A stretch of DNA of 39,869 nucleotides from Bacteroidota bacterium (GCA_013286235.1 JABDGE010000029.1:1-39869); one strand, 5' to 3'. Shown: positions 8,113-16,701, counted from the first letter of the stretch. A program made the numbers and translations. The notes: generated by a model not told the origin, from the letters alone.

Positions 8113-8391
8113 TTAACTATTGTCGTTTAATAGATTCTCTATCCGGTCCTGGAGCTCTTTTTTGAAGCCATCGTCCAGGCGGCTGCGTTGCGGGTCCGAG
8201 CGTTTGAAAAGCTCTTTTACCATTTCATTGATCATCAAACTTTGTTTTTTATAGAGCCTGCAAAAAGAGCAGCCAAATAAATGAATCCGCAGCTCAATAA
8301 ACTCACGGAGGGTCAGCCTGCCCATTTCCTGTTTTTCGATCAGGAGCGTTGCTTTTTTGCAGTTGTATATAATTCTTTTCAAATAGCTCAT
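8113..8391 (-). CDS. Putative zinc-finger anti-sigma factor
   Basis: This 92-residue soluble protein has Cys11 and the group H37-x3-C41-x2-C44 (HLFGCSFC), the zinc-binding arrangement of ZAS-type anti-sigma factors. It starts 10 bases after the stop of the ECF sigma factor gene and is evidently co-transcribed with it. The likely role is to bind and hold that sigma factor until a signal, often oxidative or envelope stress, releases it. There is no transmembrane segment, so it would act in the cytoplasm. The family assignment rests on the motif and the gene pair. Confidence 0.8.
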   Translation of the reverse strand: MSYLKRIIYNCKKATLLIEKQEMGRLTLREFIELRIHLFGCSFCRLYKKQSLMINEMVKELFKRSDPQRSRLDDGFKKELQDRIENLLNDNS

Positions 8392-8401
8392 GTCGTTAAT
8401 T

Positions 8402-8956
8402 TTAAATCCAGTTTTTTTGCAAACAGGCCCTCAGGTTTAGCTTCGCCCGGTGAATGATCACCCAAAAATTTGCCGATGTTACTTTCATTTCCGTACAGAT
8501 GGTTTCGGTGGCTTCCTCATCGATGTGCTTCATGGTAAAAACAGCCTTCCATAATACCGGCAGCTTAGCCAGGCATTTTTGCAGTATCAGCTGAAACTCT
8601 TTTTTCTCAAGATGATCTTCGTGTTCGATGCCGAACGCTTTTGGTCCGTGTTCGATAAGCCAATGACCGTCTTCTTCAAAGAATTTATCCGGCTCCATAT
8701 CAGGGTCATTTATTGCAACCGGTTTCAGCCCGGACGATTTTTTCCGGTAAACATCCACGATCTTATTTTTCAGGATAGCGGTAAGCCACGTTCGCTCCGA
8801 GCTTCGGCCTTCAAATTTGTCAACCCGCTGCAGCGCGGCCAAAAAAGTATCCTGCACCAGGTCGCGGGCCTGTTCCTCGTCGTTAACACGGGTGATGGCA
8901 TAACCATACAGGTAATCGGCGTGGGCTGCAACCCATTGACGGGGATCTAAAATCAT
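8402..8956 (-). CDS. ECF-type RNA polymerase sigma factor
   Basis: This 184-residue sigma-70 family protein has region 2 around residues 25-75 (EEQARDLVQDTFLAALQRVD, then RTWLTAILKNKIVDVYRKK) and a region 4 helix-turn-helix at about 128-175 (ATETICTEMKVTSANFWVII, ending HRAKLNLRACL). Region 3 is missing, as in ECF factors. The gene is followed by its anti-sigma gene after 10 bases. Then on the same strand come a Lys/Met-rich secreted protein, a peroxiredoxin-like protein and a molybdopterin-domain protein, which may be its targets. No promoter could be assigned; the upstream DNA is filled with CACGAATT repeats. Confidence 0.9.
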   Translation of the reverse strand: MILDPRQWVAAHADYLYGYAITRVNDEEQARDLVQDTFLAALQRVDKFEGRSSERTWLTAILKNKIVDVYRKKSSGLKPVAINDPDMEPDKFFEEDGHWLIEHGPKAFGIEHEDHLEKKEFQLILQKCLAKLPVLWKAVFTMKHIDEEATETICTEMKVTSANFWVIIHRAKLNLRACLQKNWI

Positions 8957-8973
8957 ATGGACACGAATTGATT

Positions 8974-9196
8974 GACACGAATTTCACGAATTAGGACGAA
9001 TTTCACTAATCTTGTTGGTTAGTCGGATTGCCGGGCATATCCTTACAAGTGTAAGTGTTCTTTATAGCTGCGGGTCGTCGACCTGGTACGTTTAACCATA
9101 TTATAATCAATGCTCCTAATTCGATCCGATCTTAATTTGTGAAATCCATATAATTCCTCATTCGTGAAATTCGGCTTAATTCGTGAAATTCGTGTC
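8974..9196. repeat. 223-bp element bounded by 33-bp inverted repeats
   Basis: Bases 8974-9006 and 9164-9196 are reverse complements over 33 bases with about three mismatches, both built from the word GACACGAATTTCACGAATTA. They enclose 157 bases without coding potential that contain smaller palindromes (CTTACAAGTGTAAG, GGTCGTCGACC). The arrangement recalls a miniature inverted-repeat element or a composite of the local CACGAATT repeat. It fills most of the 360-base gap between the sigma factor gene and the DUF1223 gene; the remaining bases show nothing clear. Confidence 0.7.
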
Positions 9197-9316
9197 TATT
9201 CAAAGTTGTACAAGTTCATACAATTTACACTGGTGTTCTAAAAAGATTTACTTTTATTGTAAGGTTTGGTCCTGGAGGCCGTCTAACCGGAAAAAGACCA
9301 TCTAATTTTTGAAGAT

Positions 9317-10081
9317 ATGAAACCTGTTAAAATATTTACCATCGCCGCCCTGCTGGTCATTGCAGGCATCGGGGCCACTGCTTTCATTAATGGAAAATTG
9401 TTAAAAACCGCCAATGATACAGGTAACAAAGGCTTTGCCGTTGTAGAGCTTTTCACCTCGGAAGGCTGCTCCAGCTGTCCGCCGGCCGATCAATTAGTTG
9501 CCAAAATACAAAAAGAAGATGCGGACAAACCGGTGTATGTCCTCGCCTTCCATGTGGACTACTGGAACCGGCTCGGCTGGAAGGACATGTTCAGCAGCGC
9601 GGATTATTCAAAACGGCAGGAGGACTATGCAGCCTATCTGCATTTACAATCTGTCTATACCCCGCAGGCCGTAGTAAACGGAACAACCGAGCTTGTGGGT
9701 TCGGAGGAAGGTACACTTCGCAAAGCGATTCAGAGCAACCTGGCAAAAGCGCCGGCGGCAAAGCTTAGCATCAACGCCTCAGCACCGAATGATAATAATA
9801 CGACCATCTCCTATACAACCGAAGGGACAGACAAAAGCACTGTGCTGCTCATAGCCCTGCTTCAAAAAAATGCGCAAACCAAAGTTGAACGCGGCGAAAA
9901 CCAGGGAAGGACGCTTAACCACGTACAGATCGTGCGCAAGCTGCAAAAGGTAAGCTTAAGCGGAGATAGCGGATCTGTGAATGTTTCCCTGTCGCAGGGT
10001 TTTGATCCGGCTGCCTGGGAGATCATCGGCATTTTGCAAAATACTTCCACCGGGGAGATCATCGCAGCAGCACGGGTTTAG
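9317..10081 (+). CDS. DUF1223 thioredoxin-like secreted protein
   Basis: This 254-residue protein begins with a hydrophobic signal segment (IFTIAALLVIAGIGATAFI). The DUF1223 hallmark VVELFTSEGCSSCPPADQLV follows, with a CSSC pair in a thioredoxin-like fold, then VLAFHVDYWNRLGWKDMFS and VYTPQAVVNGTTELVGS. The family is widespread in Proteobacteria and Bacteroidota; its biochemical role is not settled, though the CxxC suggests thiol redox work in the envelope. It stands 111 bases before the cytochrome b-molybdopterin fusion gene on the same strand. Confidence 0.92.
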   Translation: MKPVKIFTIAALLVIAGIGATAFINGKLLKTANDTGNKGFAVVELFTSEGCSSCPPADQLVAKIQKEDADKPVYVLAFHVDYWNRLGWKDMFSSADYSKRQEDYAAYLHLQSVYTPQAVVNGTTELVGSEEGTLRKAIQSNLAKAPAAKLSINASAPNDNNTTISYTTEGTDKSTVLLIALLQKNAQTKVERGENQGRTLNHVQIVRKLQKVSLSGDSGSVNVSLSQGFDPAAWEIIGILQNTSTGEIIAAARV

Positions 10082-10192
10082 TCCGGATGTAAGTATGCCT
10101 TAGCTTTCCTCTTCCAGGGTTAAAATCACTTTGGAATAAAACAACCGTTACTTCAAAAATTCCGTAATTTCACTAAGTTTTTATGTGTCCCC

Positions 10193-11989
10193 ATGAAAGT
10201 TATCAAAGATAAACACTCCCTTGCTATGCGCTGGACACACTGGGTAAACTTCCCGGTGCTAACCATTATGATCTGGAGCGGGATGCTCATCTATTGGGCA
10301 AATGATATTTATTCCATTACTATATTCGGGCATACGTTCGTCCGCTTTTTCCCGGATTGGTTTTACAGAACATTGGGCATACCGCAGCGCCTTGCCGAAG
10401 GAATGGCCTTCCACTTCCTGTTCATGTGGTTTTTTACACTGAACGGCCTGTTTTATGTATTGTACACCATTATATCCGGTGAATGGCGCGAGCTGATTCC
10501 ACAGAAGAAATCCTTTAAGGAAGCCTGGCTGGTGCTTTTGCATGACCTGCACATCCGCAAAACCGCCCCTCCTCAAAAAAAATACAACGCCGCCCAGCGC
10601 ATAGCCTATACGGCCATTATTATTATGGGCTTCGGATCGGTGATCACTGGTTTGGCCATTTACAAGCCCGTGCAGTTCTATTATTTAACCTGGCTATGCG
10701 GCGGGTACCACTTCGCGCGCATCCTGCATTTCGCACTCACGTTAGGCTACGTATTCTTTTTCCTGGTGCATGTTTTCCAGGTGACCATAACCGGGTGGCG
10801 TAACTTTTGGTCGGTGATATCGGGCTTCGAGGCAGAAAACGAGCTGTACAAGCCCTTTCTTTCCTTCCTTTTTTCATTAAAGGTTTGGCTGAGCACGGTG
10901 ATTTTGACCCCGGCCTTTGGCTTGCTAATCAAATGGATAAGCCATTTCTTTGGAATTACGTTCAAGTCCGGCACCTATTACTCCATGCTGATGAGCGGGC
11001 TAATTGATTTTATCCCTGCTGTGATCGCCTTATGGCTATTTGCTACGCTTATCAATCACAGGCCATTGCACGAGGTTAAAAAGAAGATCTATTTATCCAT
11101 CGTCGTGGTGATTGCAGCGCTGTTAACTGCGCCGGCCTATGGTATTATAGCTATTGCCTGCACCTGGTTCTACCAATTGAAAAGCGATAGCGGTGGCAAA
11201 GTTGCTGATGGAGAAGGATCAAAAGCGGAATCGCTGGTTGAGAAAAAAATAAACAGGCGAAATTTTGTGTCGATCTCTGCTTATTCCGCGCTGGCTGTGG
11301 GCGCTTTTGAAGGATGGCGCTGGCTGTATAAATCGCCCGACGAGACGGCGACAATTACCGCAGGAGCCCACGCCCCGCTGCGTAAGGCGCTGAACAAAAC
11401 GGAAATATTTTTCAGGCGGCTTACCTTCAGCGAGAATCACCTCGTAAAAACCTATCCAAAGGAAATGGCGGCCAAACATGTGCGCGTTAATAGCGACATC
11501 GGCGTGGAGGCCGGCAAAAAATTCGATCCATCCACCTGGAACCTGCAGGTGATAAAAAATGGCGGCGAAGTGCTGAAGGTTTCGCTGCAGGAATTGATGG
11601 CGCTGCCCAAAACCGAGATCATTTATGATTTCAAATGCGTGGAAGGATGGGACCAGATCTCGCATTGGGCCGGCGTTAAGTTCAGTGATTTCATCAAACA
11701 CTATGGACTGGATGATTATGCCAAAATGCAATATGTGGGTATGGAAACGCCCGATAAAAACTATTACGTCGGCCTCGACATGCCCAGCGCTATTCATCCC
11801 CAAACACTGCTGGCCTACGAGATGAATGACAAACTGTTGCCTTTACAGAACGGCGCGCCGTTGCGCCTTATTATCCCGGTAAAATACGGCATCAAGAATC
11901 TGAAACGCATTGGCACGATTTCCTTCAGCAACACCCGCCCGCACGATTATTGGGCCGAGCAGGGGTATGATTATTATTCGGGACTGTAG
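10193..11989 (+). CDS. Membrane cytochrome b fused to Tat-exported sulfite-oxidase-type molybdopterin domain
   Basis: This 598-residue fusion begins with a cytochrome b561/thiosulfate-reductase-like membrane domain (residues about 1-335). It has several helices and candidate haem histidines in RWTHWVNF (H16) and in YHFARILHFALTLGYV. A twin-arginine segment NRRNFVSISAYSALAVGA follows, with Arg355-Arg356, then a periplasmic sulfite-oxidase/YedY-type molybdopterin domain (about 430-595). Its molybdenum ligand would be Cys482 in DFKCVEGWDQISHW. Electrons would pass between the quinone pool or haem and the molybdenum site in one chain. The substrate is unknown; sulfite, sulfoxides and similar oxo-compounds are possibilities for the family. 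Nearby modABC would supply molybdate. Start and length are unambiguous. Confidence 0.9.
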   Translation: MKVIKDKHSLAMRWTHWVNFPVLTIMIWSGMLIYWANDIYSITIFGHTFVRFFPDWFYRTLGIPQRLAEGMAFHFLFMWFFTLNGLFYVLYTIISGEWRELIPQKKSFKEAWLVLLHDLHIRKTAPPQKKYNAAQRIAYTAIIIMGFGSVITGLAIYKPVQFYYLTWLCGGYHFARILHFALTLGYVFFFLVHVFQVTITGWRNFWSVISGFEAENELYKPFLSFLFSLKVWLSTVILTPAFGLLIKWISHFFGITFKSGTYYSMLMSGLIDFIPAVIALWLFATLINHRPLHEVKKKIYLSIVVVIAALLTAPAYGIIAIACTWFYQLKSDSGGKVADGEGSKAESLVEKKINRRNFVSISAYSALAVGAFEGWRWLYKSPDETATITAGAHAPLRKALNKTEIFFRRLTFSENHLVKTYPKEMAAKHVRVNSDIGVEAGKKFDPSTWNLQVIKNGGEVLKVSLQELMALPKTEIIYDFKCVEGWDQISHWAGVKFSDFIKHYGLDDYAKMQYVGMETPDKNYYVGLDMPSAIHPQTLLAYEMNDKLLPLQNGAPLRLIIPVKYGIKNLKRIGTISFSNTRPHDYWAEQGYDYYSGL

Positions 11990-12090
11990 TGGTGAGTGGT
12001 CAGTCGTGAGTAGGGTTAGTTTAAGAGGAATAGTGCTGCAATCCGAATTGTATATTAAAAATCAGTAACTTCGGATAATCCTTACTGAAA

Positions 12091-12288
12091 ATGAAAACGA
12101 AATATATTTTCTTGTTGTTTATTTTCGGCTCTATATTAGGATTAATTGGAGCCCTAATTAAAATTCTGCATTGGCCGGGAGCAAGTACTTTAATCATATT
12201 AGCAACAATGCTGAATGTGTGTTTTTGGATATTACTTCTTTGGAAAATATTTACACATCCTTCACTGCGAGATTTTATGAATAAATGA
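12091..12288 (+). CDS. Small GldL-like membrane protein
   Basis: This 65-residue protein is made of two predicted transmembrane helices (IFLLFIFGSILGLIGALIK and STLIILATMLNVCFWILLL) joined by a KILHWPGA turn. The LHWPG motif at the end of the first helix is the one found in the N-terminal part of GldL, an inner-membrane protein of the gliding/type IX secretion motor, and in several short Bacteroidota membrane proteins. This protein lacks the long cytoplasmic tail of GldL, so it is not GldL itself. It stands alone between the fusion oxidoreductase and truC (convergent). Its function is unknown. Confidence 0.65.
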   Translation: MKTKYIFLLFIFGSILGLIGALIKILHWPGASTLIILATMLNVCFWILLLWKIFTHPSLRDFMNK

Positions 12289-12355
12289 TGGCTGCGATTT
12301 TGCCATAATTCTGTCACCTCACGCCCCTATAGGCATATAGTTACCTCCGAATTTA

Positions 12356-13042
12356 TCAAGTCCATCCCATAATATTCATCATTCTCAAAAATTCCGGCTG
12401 CAATGGTGCTTCGATATGTATGGGTTCGTGCGTAACCGGATGTGTCAACATCAGTTCAGAGGCATGCAGGAGCATGGCGTCCAGCTCCCAGCGTTCCTTA
12501 AACATCTTGTTTTGCTTATTACAGCCGTGGGTGCGGTCGGCGATGATGGGATGGAAGATGTGGCTGAAATGTTTCCGTAGCTGGTGCATACGGCCGGTTG
12601 CCGGGTTGGCTTCCACCAGTGAATAGCGTGAAGTTCGGTGATTGCCCAGCGCTACGTCCAGTTCTGCGCGGGCAAGCGTTTTGTAGCGGGTGAAGGCTTC
12701 CTGCAGTGTGCCGTTTTCCTTTCGCAGCGGGTAGTCTATTTCGCCTGCATCGTAGGTATAACCGCGAACAATGGCCAGGTATTTCTTATCCACCAAATTT
12801 TCCTGGAACTGCTGCTGCATCTGCTTTTCCACTTCCTTGCTCAAAGCAAACAATAGTACGCCGCCTGTTTTCCGGTCGAGGCGGTGGGCGGGATATACAA
12901 GCCTGTTCAGCTGGTCGCGAAGGATCTGCAATGCGAATTCGGTGGCATCACTGGCAATCGGTGAGCGGTGTACCAACAAACCATGCGGCTTGTTGATGGC
13001 GACGAGGTAGTCGTCCTGGTATATGATATCGAGTGCGGGCAT
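12356..13042 (-). CDS. truC: tRNA pseudouridine synthase C (RluA family)
   Basis: This 228-residue enzyme matches TruC along its whole length: IIYQDDYLVAINKPHGLLVH at the N-terminus, the catalytic motif AHRLDRKTGGVLLFAL with the essential Asp, VEANPATGRMHQLRKHFSH, and the C-terminal MLLHASELMLTHPVTHEPI. TruC makes pseudouridine at position 65 of the T-stem of tRNAs. It contains no S4 domain, as is normal for TruC. The gene appears monocistronic, followed on the same strand upstream by the secreted-protein gene (47-base gap). Confidence 0.9.
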   Translation of the reverse strand: MPALDIIYQDDYLVAINKPHGLLVHRSPIASDATEFALQILRDQLNRLVYPAHRLDRKTGGVLLFALSKEVEKQMQQQFQENLVDKKYLAIVRGYTYDAGEIDYPLRKENGTLQEAFTRYKTLARAELDVALGNHRTSRYSLVEANPATGRMHQLRKHFSHIFHPIIADRTHGCNKQNKMFKERWELDAMLLHASELMLTHPVTHEPIHIEAPLQPEFLRMMNIMGWT

Positions 13043-13089
13043 GCCGGGGCTAAGTTAGGGGAAAGAAAAGTAGGGGTGGATGTTCAAAT

Positions 13090-14793
13090 TTACCTGATGA
13101 GCGTGATGAACCCCGACGCTACTACCTTGCTGTGGTCGTATGTGTTGATACCGTCGAACAACCAATAGTAGGTACCCACCGGGGCAGGCCGGCCATTGTA
13201 TTTTCCATCCCAGGGTGTATCGGGTGATTTTGTTTGGAACACCAATTGGCCATAACGGCTGTATATCCTTAGTGATCCGAATTCGCCATATCCGACAATC
13301 GTTACCGAAAAATAATCATTTATTCCGTCGTTATTTGGGGTGAAGGTATTAACCGCCTGCGTTATCGGTGGTGGCGGCGGGTTAACCACAATGGTTACGG
13401 GTTTAATTGTTACACAGCCGGTTTTGCTTGTTGCTTTGATATAGTAGGTGCCGCTGTGGGCAATATACTGATAGTCGTCAACCGGGGAAGTCGCTTCAAT
13501 ATCTGTAAAGTAAGCATAGGTAGTATTGGCGGTATGCGCAAACGTGGTTGAAATGTCGACTGTAGCCGGGTAATTCACAGGCGGAGGATTGGTAACCGTG
13601 ACTACAGGGTTGCCAATCATCACAGTCACGGGGAGAATATTGTTACAGCCCTGCGGGCTTACGGCTTTTATATAGTAAGTTCCGCTTGTTGTAATGCTTT
13701 GGGGTTGATACAAATAATAAAGCCCATCGGCATCGGTGCTATAGCTAATCTGCAGTGTGCTGCTGCTTCCGGCGGTCACCGCCGGCGCCGTAAGGTTCAC
13801 CGTTTCGCCCGCGCAGGCATACAAGGTGTCAGTTACTTTAAAAATGAAATTCGAGTTGTTTTCATTTACTGTTGTGTACAGAGTGTCGGCACAGCCCAGG
13901 CCGTTAAACGGATAGGTGATAACAGCGTATTGCGTGCCGTCTGCCGGCGGGGGCGAAATGGTATAGACCTGCCCATCGAAAAGTTGTTTTGAAAGATCGG
14001 AAGTGTACCACTGGTAGTCGCCAAAACCACCCGGGGCGGTCAGGGTTACCGAATTTTGGTTAGTGCAATACGCATTTCCGGTTACCGGTGGCCCGCAATC
14101 CTCGTTTACATCAAGATAGGCATAGCCAAAATGCCCGCCGAGGGTACAATCATTGGCGGTAAACTCCAACTCGACCTGCTTGCCTGCGTAGCCATCAAGA
14201 TTGATCGTTGCGGGCGCCCAATCCTTGTAATAGACCGTATCTTTCGGGTTTAGCGTGGGAGCCTTCGAGAGCTTGAAACCGGGCAGCGAGGCGGAGGCAA
14301 TAAAATCGAAAGATGAGCAGGCAATATAGGTGCTGTCGGTCAGATCGTAGGTTTTTACCGTAAATCTTGGCTGCTGATAATCGAGATGGTGCGGGTTTTG
14401 TAGTACCACCGCATAGTAAAAGATCAAAGCGTACTGGTTAGCCCCTGCAGGCACCGTAAATGTGTACGAGATACGCTCTGCCTTGCGGTTGGTATCGATG
14501 TTGCCGATTACGATGGAATGTGTGCCGCCATAGGGGCAAAGCGTGGGGAAATTCCCGTAGGGATCAAGCCGCGGGTTATAGTTATTATCAATCATCGTCT
14601 GCCAGCCAAGAACCGGCCCGGATGGAACAACGTTAATATTCCCGGCCATGTCAATGCGCCCTGTATCGCACACCCAGTTATCAAAAGTACCGGTCTCAAA
14701 GCCTATGTTGGCTGGCGGGCAATAACTGCCCTGTGCGTTAATTTTTACGACATTTAAAAGAAGAAAAACAAAGACGAGGGTAAAAAACCGCAT
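13090..14793 (-). CDS. Secreted Ig-like protein with T9SS type B sorting domain
   Basis: This 567-residue protein has a signal peptide (MRFFTLVFVFLLLNVVKINAQ). The N-terminal third (GFETGTFDNWVCDTGRIDM, SIVIGNIDTN, VELEFTANDCTLGGHFGYAY) has the look of a carbohydrate-binding or jelly-roll module found at the start of gliding-motility-associated surface proteins. Two Ig-like repeats with the signature SGTYYIKA-S--GC follow. The last 90 residues (NTFTPNNDGINDYFSVTIVG ... WDGKYNGRPAPVGTYYWLFD) are the CHU_C, type B sorting domain used by the type IX secretion system. The protein is therefore expected on the cell surface or outside. The ligand is unknown. Confidence 0.92.
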   Translation of the reverse strand: MRFFTLVFVFLLLNVVKINAQGSYCPPANIGFETGTFDNWVCDTGRIDMAGNINVVPSGPVLGWQTMIDNNYNPRLDPYGNFPTLCPYGGTHSIVIGNIDTNRKAERISYTFTVPAGANQYALIFYYAVVLQNPHHLDYQQPRFTVKTYDLTDSTYIACSSFDFIASASLPGFKLSKAPTLNPKDTVYYKDWAPATINLDGYAGKQVELEFTANDCTLGGHFGYAYLDVNEDCGPPVTGNAYCTNQNSVTLTAPGGFGDYQWYTSDLSKQLFDGQVYTISPPPADGTQYAVITYPFNGLGCADTLYTTVNENNSNFIFKVTDTLYACAGETVNLTAPAVTAGSSSTLQISYSTDADGLYYLYQPQSITTSGTYYIKAVSPQGCNNILPVTVMIGNPVVTVTNPPPVNYPATVDISTTFAHTANTTYAYFTDIEATSPVDDYQYIAHSGTYYIKATSKTGCVTIKPVTIVVNPPPPPITQAVNTFTPNNDGINDYFSVTIVGYGEFGSLRIYSRYGQLVFQTKSPDTPWDGKYNGRPAPVGTYYWLFDGINTYDHSKVVASGFITLIR

Positions 14794-15017
14794 TGCACGA
14801 TAAAATTACCAAATATTTTCCCGGCATTCTTTTGCTGTTTATCCTGTATTTATATATTGTTTGTTTCCGGGCATTATCACTGGGTAACACCAGCGACAAA
14901 CGCGGAAACCCGCTCCGGCTTTTACCGGGCGGAATAGGTATTATTATTTACTCAGATTTGAATTGAAGGAATTCGGCTTTAATATTAGGTAATTCGGGAC
15001 CGGCTTTAAAGAATTGG
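14794..15017. other. Intergenic stretch without recognised features
   Basis: This is the first part of an 876-base gap between the type IX secreted protein gene and the ASCH gene. I see no open reading frame with a plausible start, no tRNA and no clear terminator here. The small gene at 15018-15161 divides the gap. Confidence 0.5.
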
Positions 15018-15161
15018 TTACTGGATGGCAAACCTGATGATGATCGCCCAAAAGATGATCATGAATACAACGATCAGAACAAAACCAGGTTTAAGCATTT
15101 TCCTGGCGTCTTCCCTTGCTTTTGTGTAGTCTTCCCTTGCTTTTGTGTAGTTTTCTTCCAT
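15018..15161 (-). CDS. 47-residue membrane micropeptide with tandem YTKARED repeat
   Basis: Reading from the ATG at 15161 gives a 47-residue peptide. A charged N-terminus MEENYTKAREDYTKARED is followed by ARKMLKPG, a 19-residue hydrophobic helix (FVLIVVFMIIFWAIIIRFA) and IQ. The heptad YTKARED is encoded by two identical adjacent 21-base units (15108-15128 and 15129-15149). The architecture, a short charged amphipathic arm plus one membrane helix, is that of many small inner-membrane proteins. The family is not recognised. Coding status is supported by the sharp charge/hydrophobic partition ending exactly at a stop codon. Confidence 0.55.
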   Translation of the reverse strand: MEENYTKAREDYTKAREDARKMLKPGFVLIVVFMIIFWAIIIRFAIQ

Positions 15162-15669
15162 ACATTCCTCGCTCTTTAAAATAGGGTTAAAAAATTTGCT
15201 TTAAAGCGGCGTTGTCGCAATAGTTTATCATTTTAAATGTAATGAATGGTTTAATAATTAACCTATTATTACAAAAAAAACCGCCAAAATTAATCGAAGG
15301 TTGACGATTCTTTTCCCCGTGCGAAAAAAACGGACACTATTAAGATACCGGGGAAATGAGGGGCGGCGGTGGGGGCGGCAATTGTTATGGAAATTGTTTA
15401 AAAGGCGGGAACTTTCAGATCGTTTTTTACACCGCCGGTAGACGTACAAACGCATTTGGATAGCTGGAAACATGAAACTAAATTTGTATAAACAGCTGAA
15501 ATAACAAACCCGGTTTTTATCGTGATTTTGGCAGGCTACCTGTCGCCGGAGCACGACTACCCACCTCTTTTGCCCGACGCGTTAGTCCCTCGCGCTTGCG
15601 AAGGGGAGTCTTAAAGCAATATTCCAAGCAGATTTACAGTATCTAATTCAATAAAAGTCAGGTTGTATT
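15162..15669. other. Intergenic stretch, non-coding as far as seen
   Basis: These 508 bases hold no convincing gene. A minus-strand open frame of 98 codons (15258-15554) has an arginine- and cysteine-rich product with no domain features and is judged accidental. A weak stem CCCTCGCGCTTGCGAAGGG sits near 15588-15606. A poly-A run and AT-rich DNA lead into the ASCH gene end. Confidence 0.5.
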
Positions 15670-16701
15670 TCAAGCATTTTGAATTATCGTCGAAAATTTA
15701 CCCTGAAGTAAATCAGAGATTGCTATCGCATTTAACCAATTTTTGTTTTCCTTAAGGGCCAAATACGATTGAGGAGGAATTAAGTCGGCACCCAAAAAAT
15801 TTGATAATTGACTTAAAAATATTGGATTCTTATAAGGTGTGACTTCCGTCAGTTTTATTGCAAAGACTTTATCTAAGTTCCCAGTATAATCTTTATATTC
15901 TGTTTGCGAACAACCGAGTTCTGAACCATATTCCTCCCAAATCTTTTCAGGCGTATTGCTAATGACTTTTTGAATTACTGCATAGCCTATTATTGACTTG
16001 TTTGGAGCAGATGAATATAAAGTAATTCTTCTTTGAGTCCATTTGGAATTAAATTTTTTTCTCAATTCAATAACCTTATCACCATTAAGTATCCTGTCAG
16101 TAAACTTTGGTTGGACACTCATCATTAATCCGTTAACTACATTGCTTTTATCGGCCGCCTGTATTTCCATAATCTTTGGAAGTTTGATTAAGGTGGATTC
16201 CCAAACCTTCTTAAAGGTAGCATTGCAGGAGAGTTCTTCTTCGGATTTTCGGTACTGAGTTTTAGATTTTTTTGCTTGTTCAAACCCAAAAGATGAAAAA
16301 AAGCCTTTTTCGTCTTCCCAAAGACTTTCAGGCAACGTGAAATGGATAGATTGGGCCATGTGCCTGACATCCACAATCATCATCGCGAAGAAAAGCTCTC
16401 CGATGCTTTTATCTTGGAATTTTTTTTCGATATGCAAATGACAAAACTTTGATGAAGGGCCGATTTTAACAACTGCAGTAACGACCGGTTCTCCATTATA
16501 TAAACCTAAATACGCGATTCGTTGGCCACTTTCGATACCAGGCAGTACTTTATTCTTTAACCATAAAGAAATTTTAGGATACATTTCTTCATGCTTAAGA
16601 ATAGAAGTTTTAAATAATTTTAAGGTGTCTGAATTGAGGATGACATCTCCCTTATTTATTTTGACTATCTCTAGGTTTGCCTCTGATGTGAATAAATCCA
16701 T
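15670..16701 (-). CDS. GNAT-like N-acetyltransferase fused to ASCH domain
   Basis: This 343-residue protein has two parts. Residues about 1-150 look like a GNAT acetyltransferase (YLGLYNGEPVVTAVVKIG as the central strands, KSIGELFFAMMIVDVRHMA at the acyl-CoA helix, then FFSSFGFEQAKKSKTQYRK). Residues about 190-300 are an ASCH domain (LMMSVQPKFTDRILNGDKVI, ELRKKF, then IIGYAVIQKV). ASCH folds resemble PUA and bind nucleic acids or nucleosides; one member, E. coli YqfB, hydrolyses N4-acetylcytidine. The start codon shares one base with the stop of the upstream dCTP-deaminase-family gene (TAATG), so the two are translationally coupled. DNA here is clearly more AT-rich than flanking genes. Exact activity unknown. 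Confidence 0.8.
   Translation of the reverse strand: MDLFTSEANLEIVKINKGDVILNSDTLKLFKTSILKHEEMYPKISLWLKNKVLPGIESGQRIAYLGLYNGEPVVTAVVKIGPSSKFCHLHIEKKFQDKSIGELFFAMMIVDVRHMAQSIHFTLPESLWEDEKGFFSSFGFEQAKKSKTQYRKSEEELSCNATFKKVWESTLIKLPKIMEIQAADKSNVVNGLMMSVQPKFTDRILNGDKVIELRKKFNSKWTQRRITLYSSAPNKSIIGYAVIQKVISNTPEKIWEEYGSELGCSQTEYKDYTGNLDKVFAIKLTEVTPYKNPIFLSQLSNFLGADLIPPQSYLALKENKNWLNAIAISDLLQGKFSTIIQNA

Noticed and set aside
11219..11803. A 194-codon open frame on the minus strand
   Set aside because: It lies fully antisense to the well-supported molybdopterin domain of the fusion enzyme and its product shows no domain or signal.
15540..15620. Possible tRNA because of short GC-rich stems
   Set aside because: No cloverleaf, no GGTTCGAATCC-like T-loop and no anticodon arm could be fitted.
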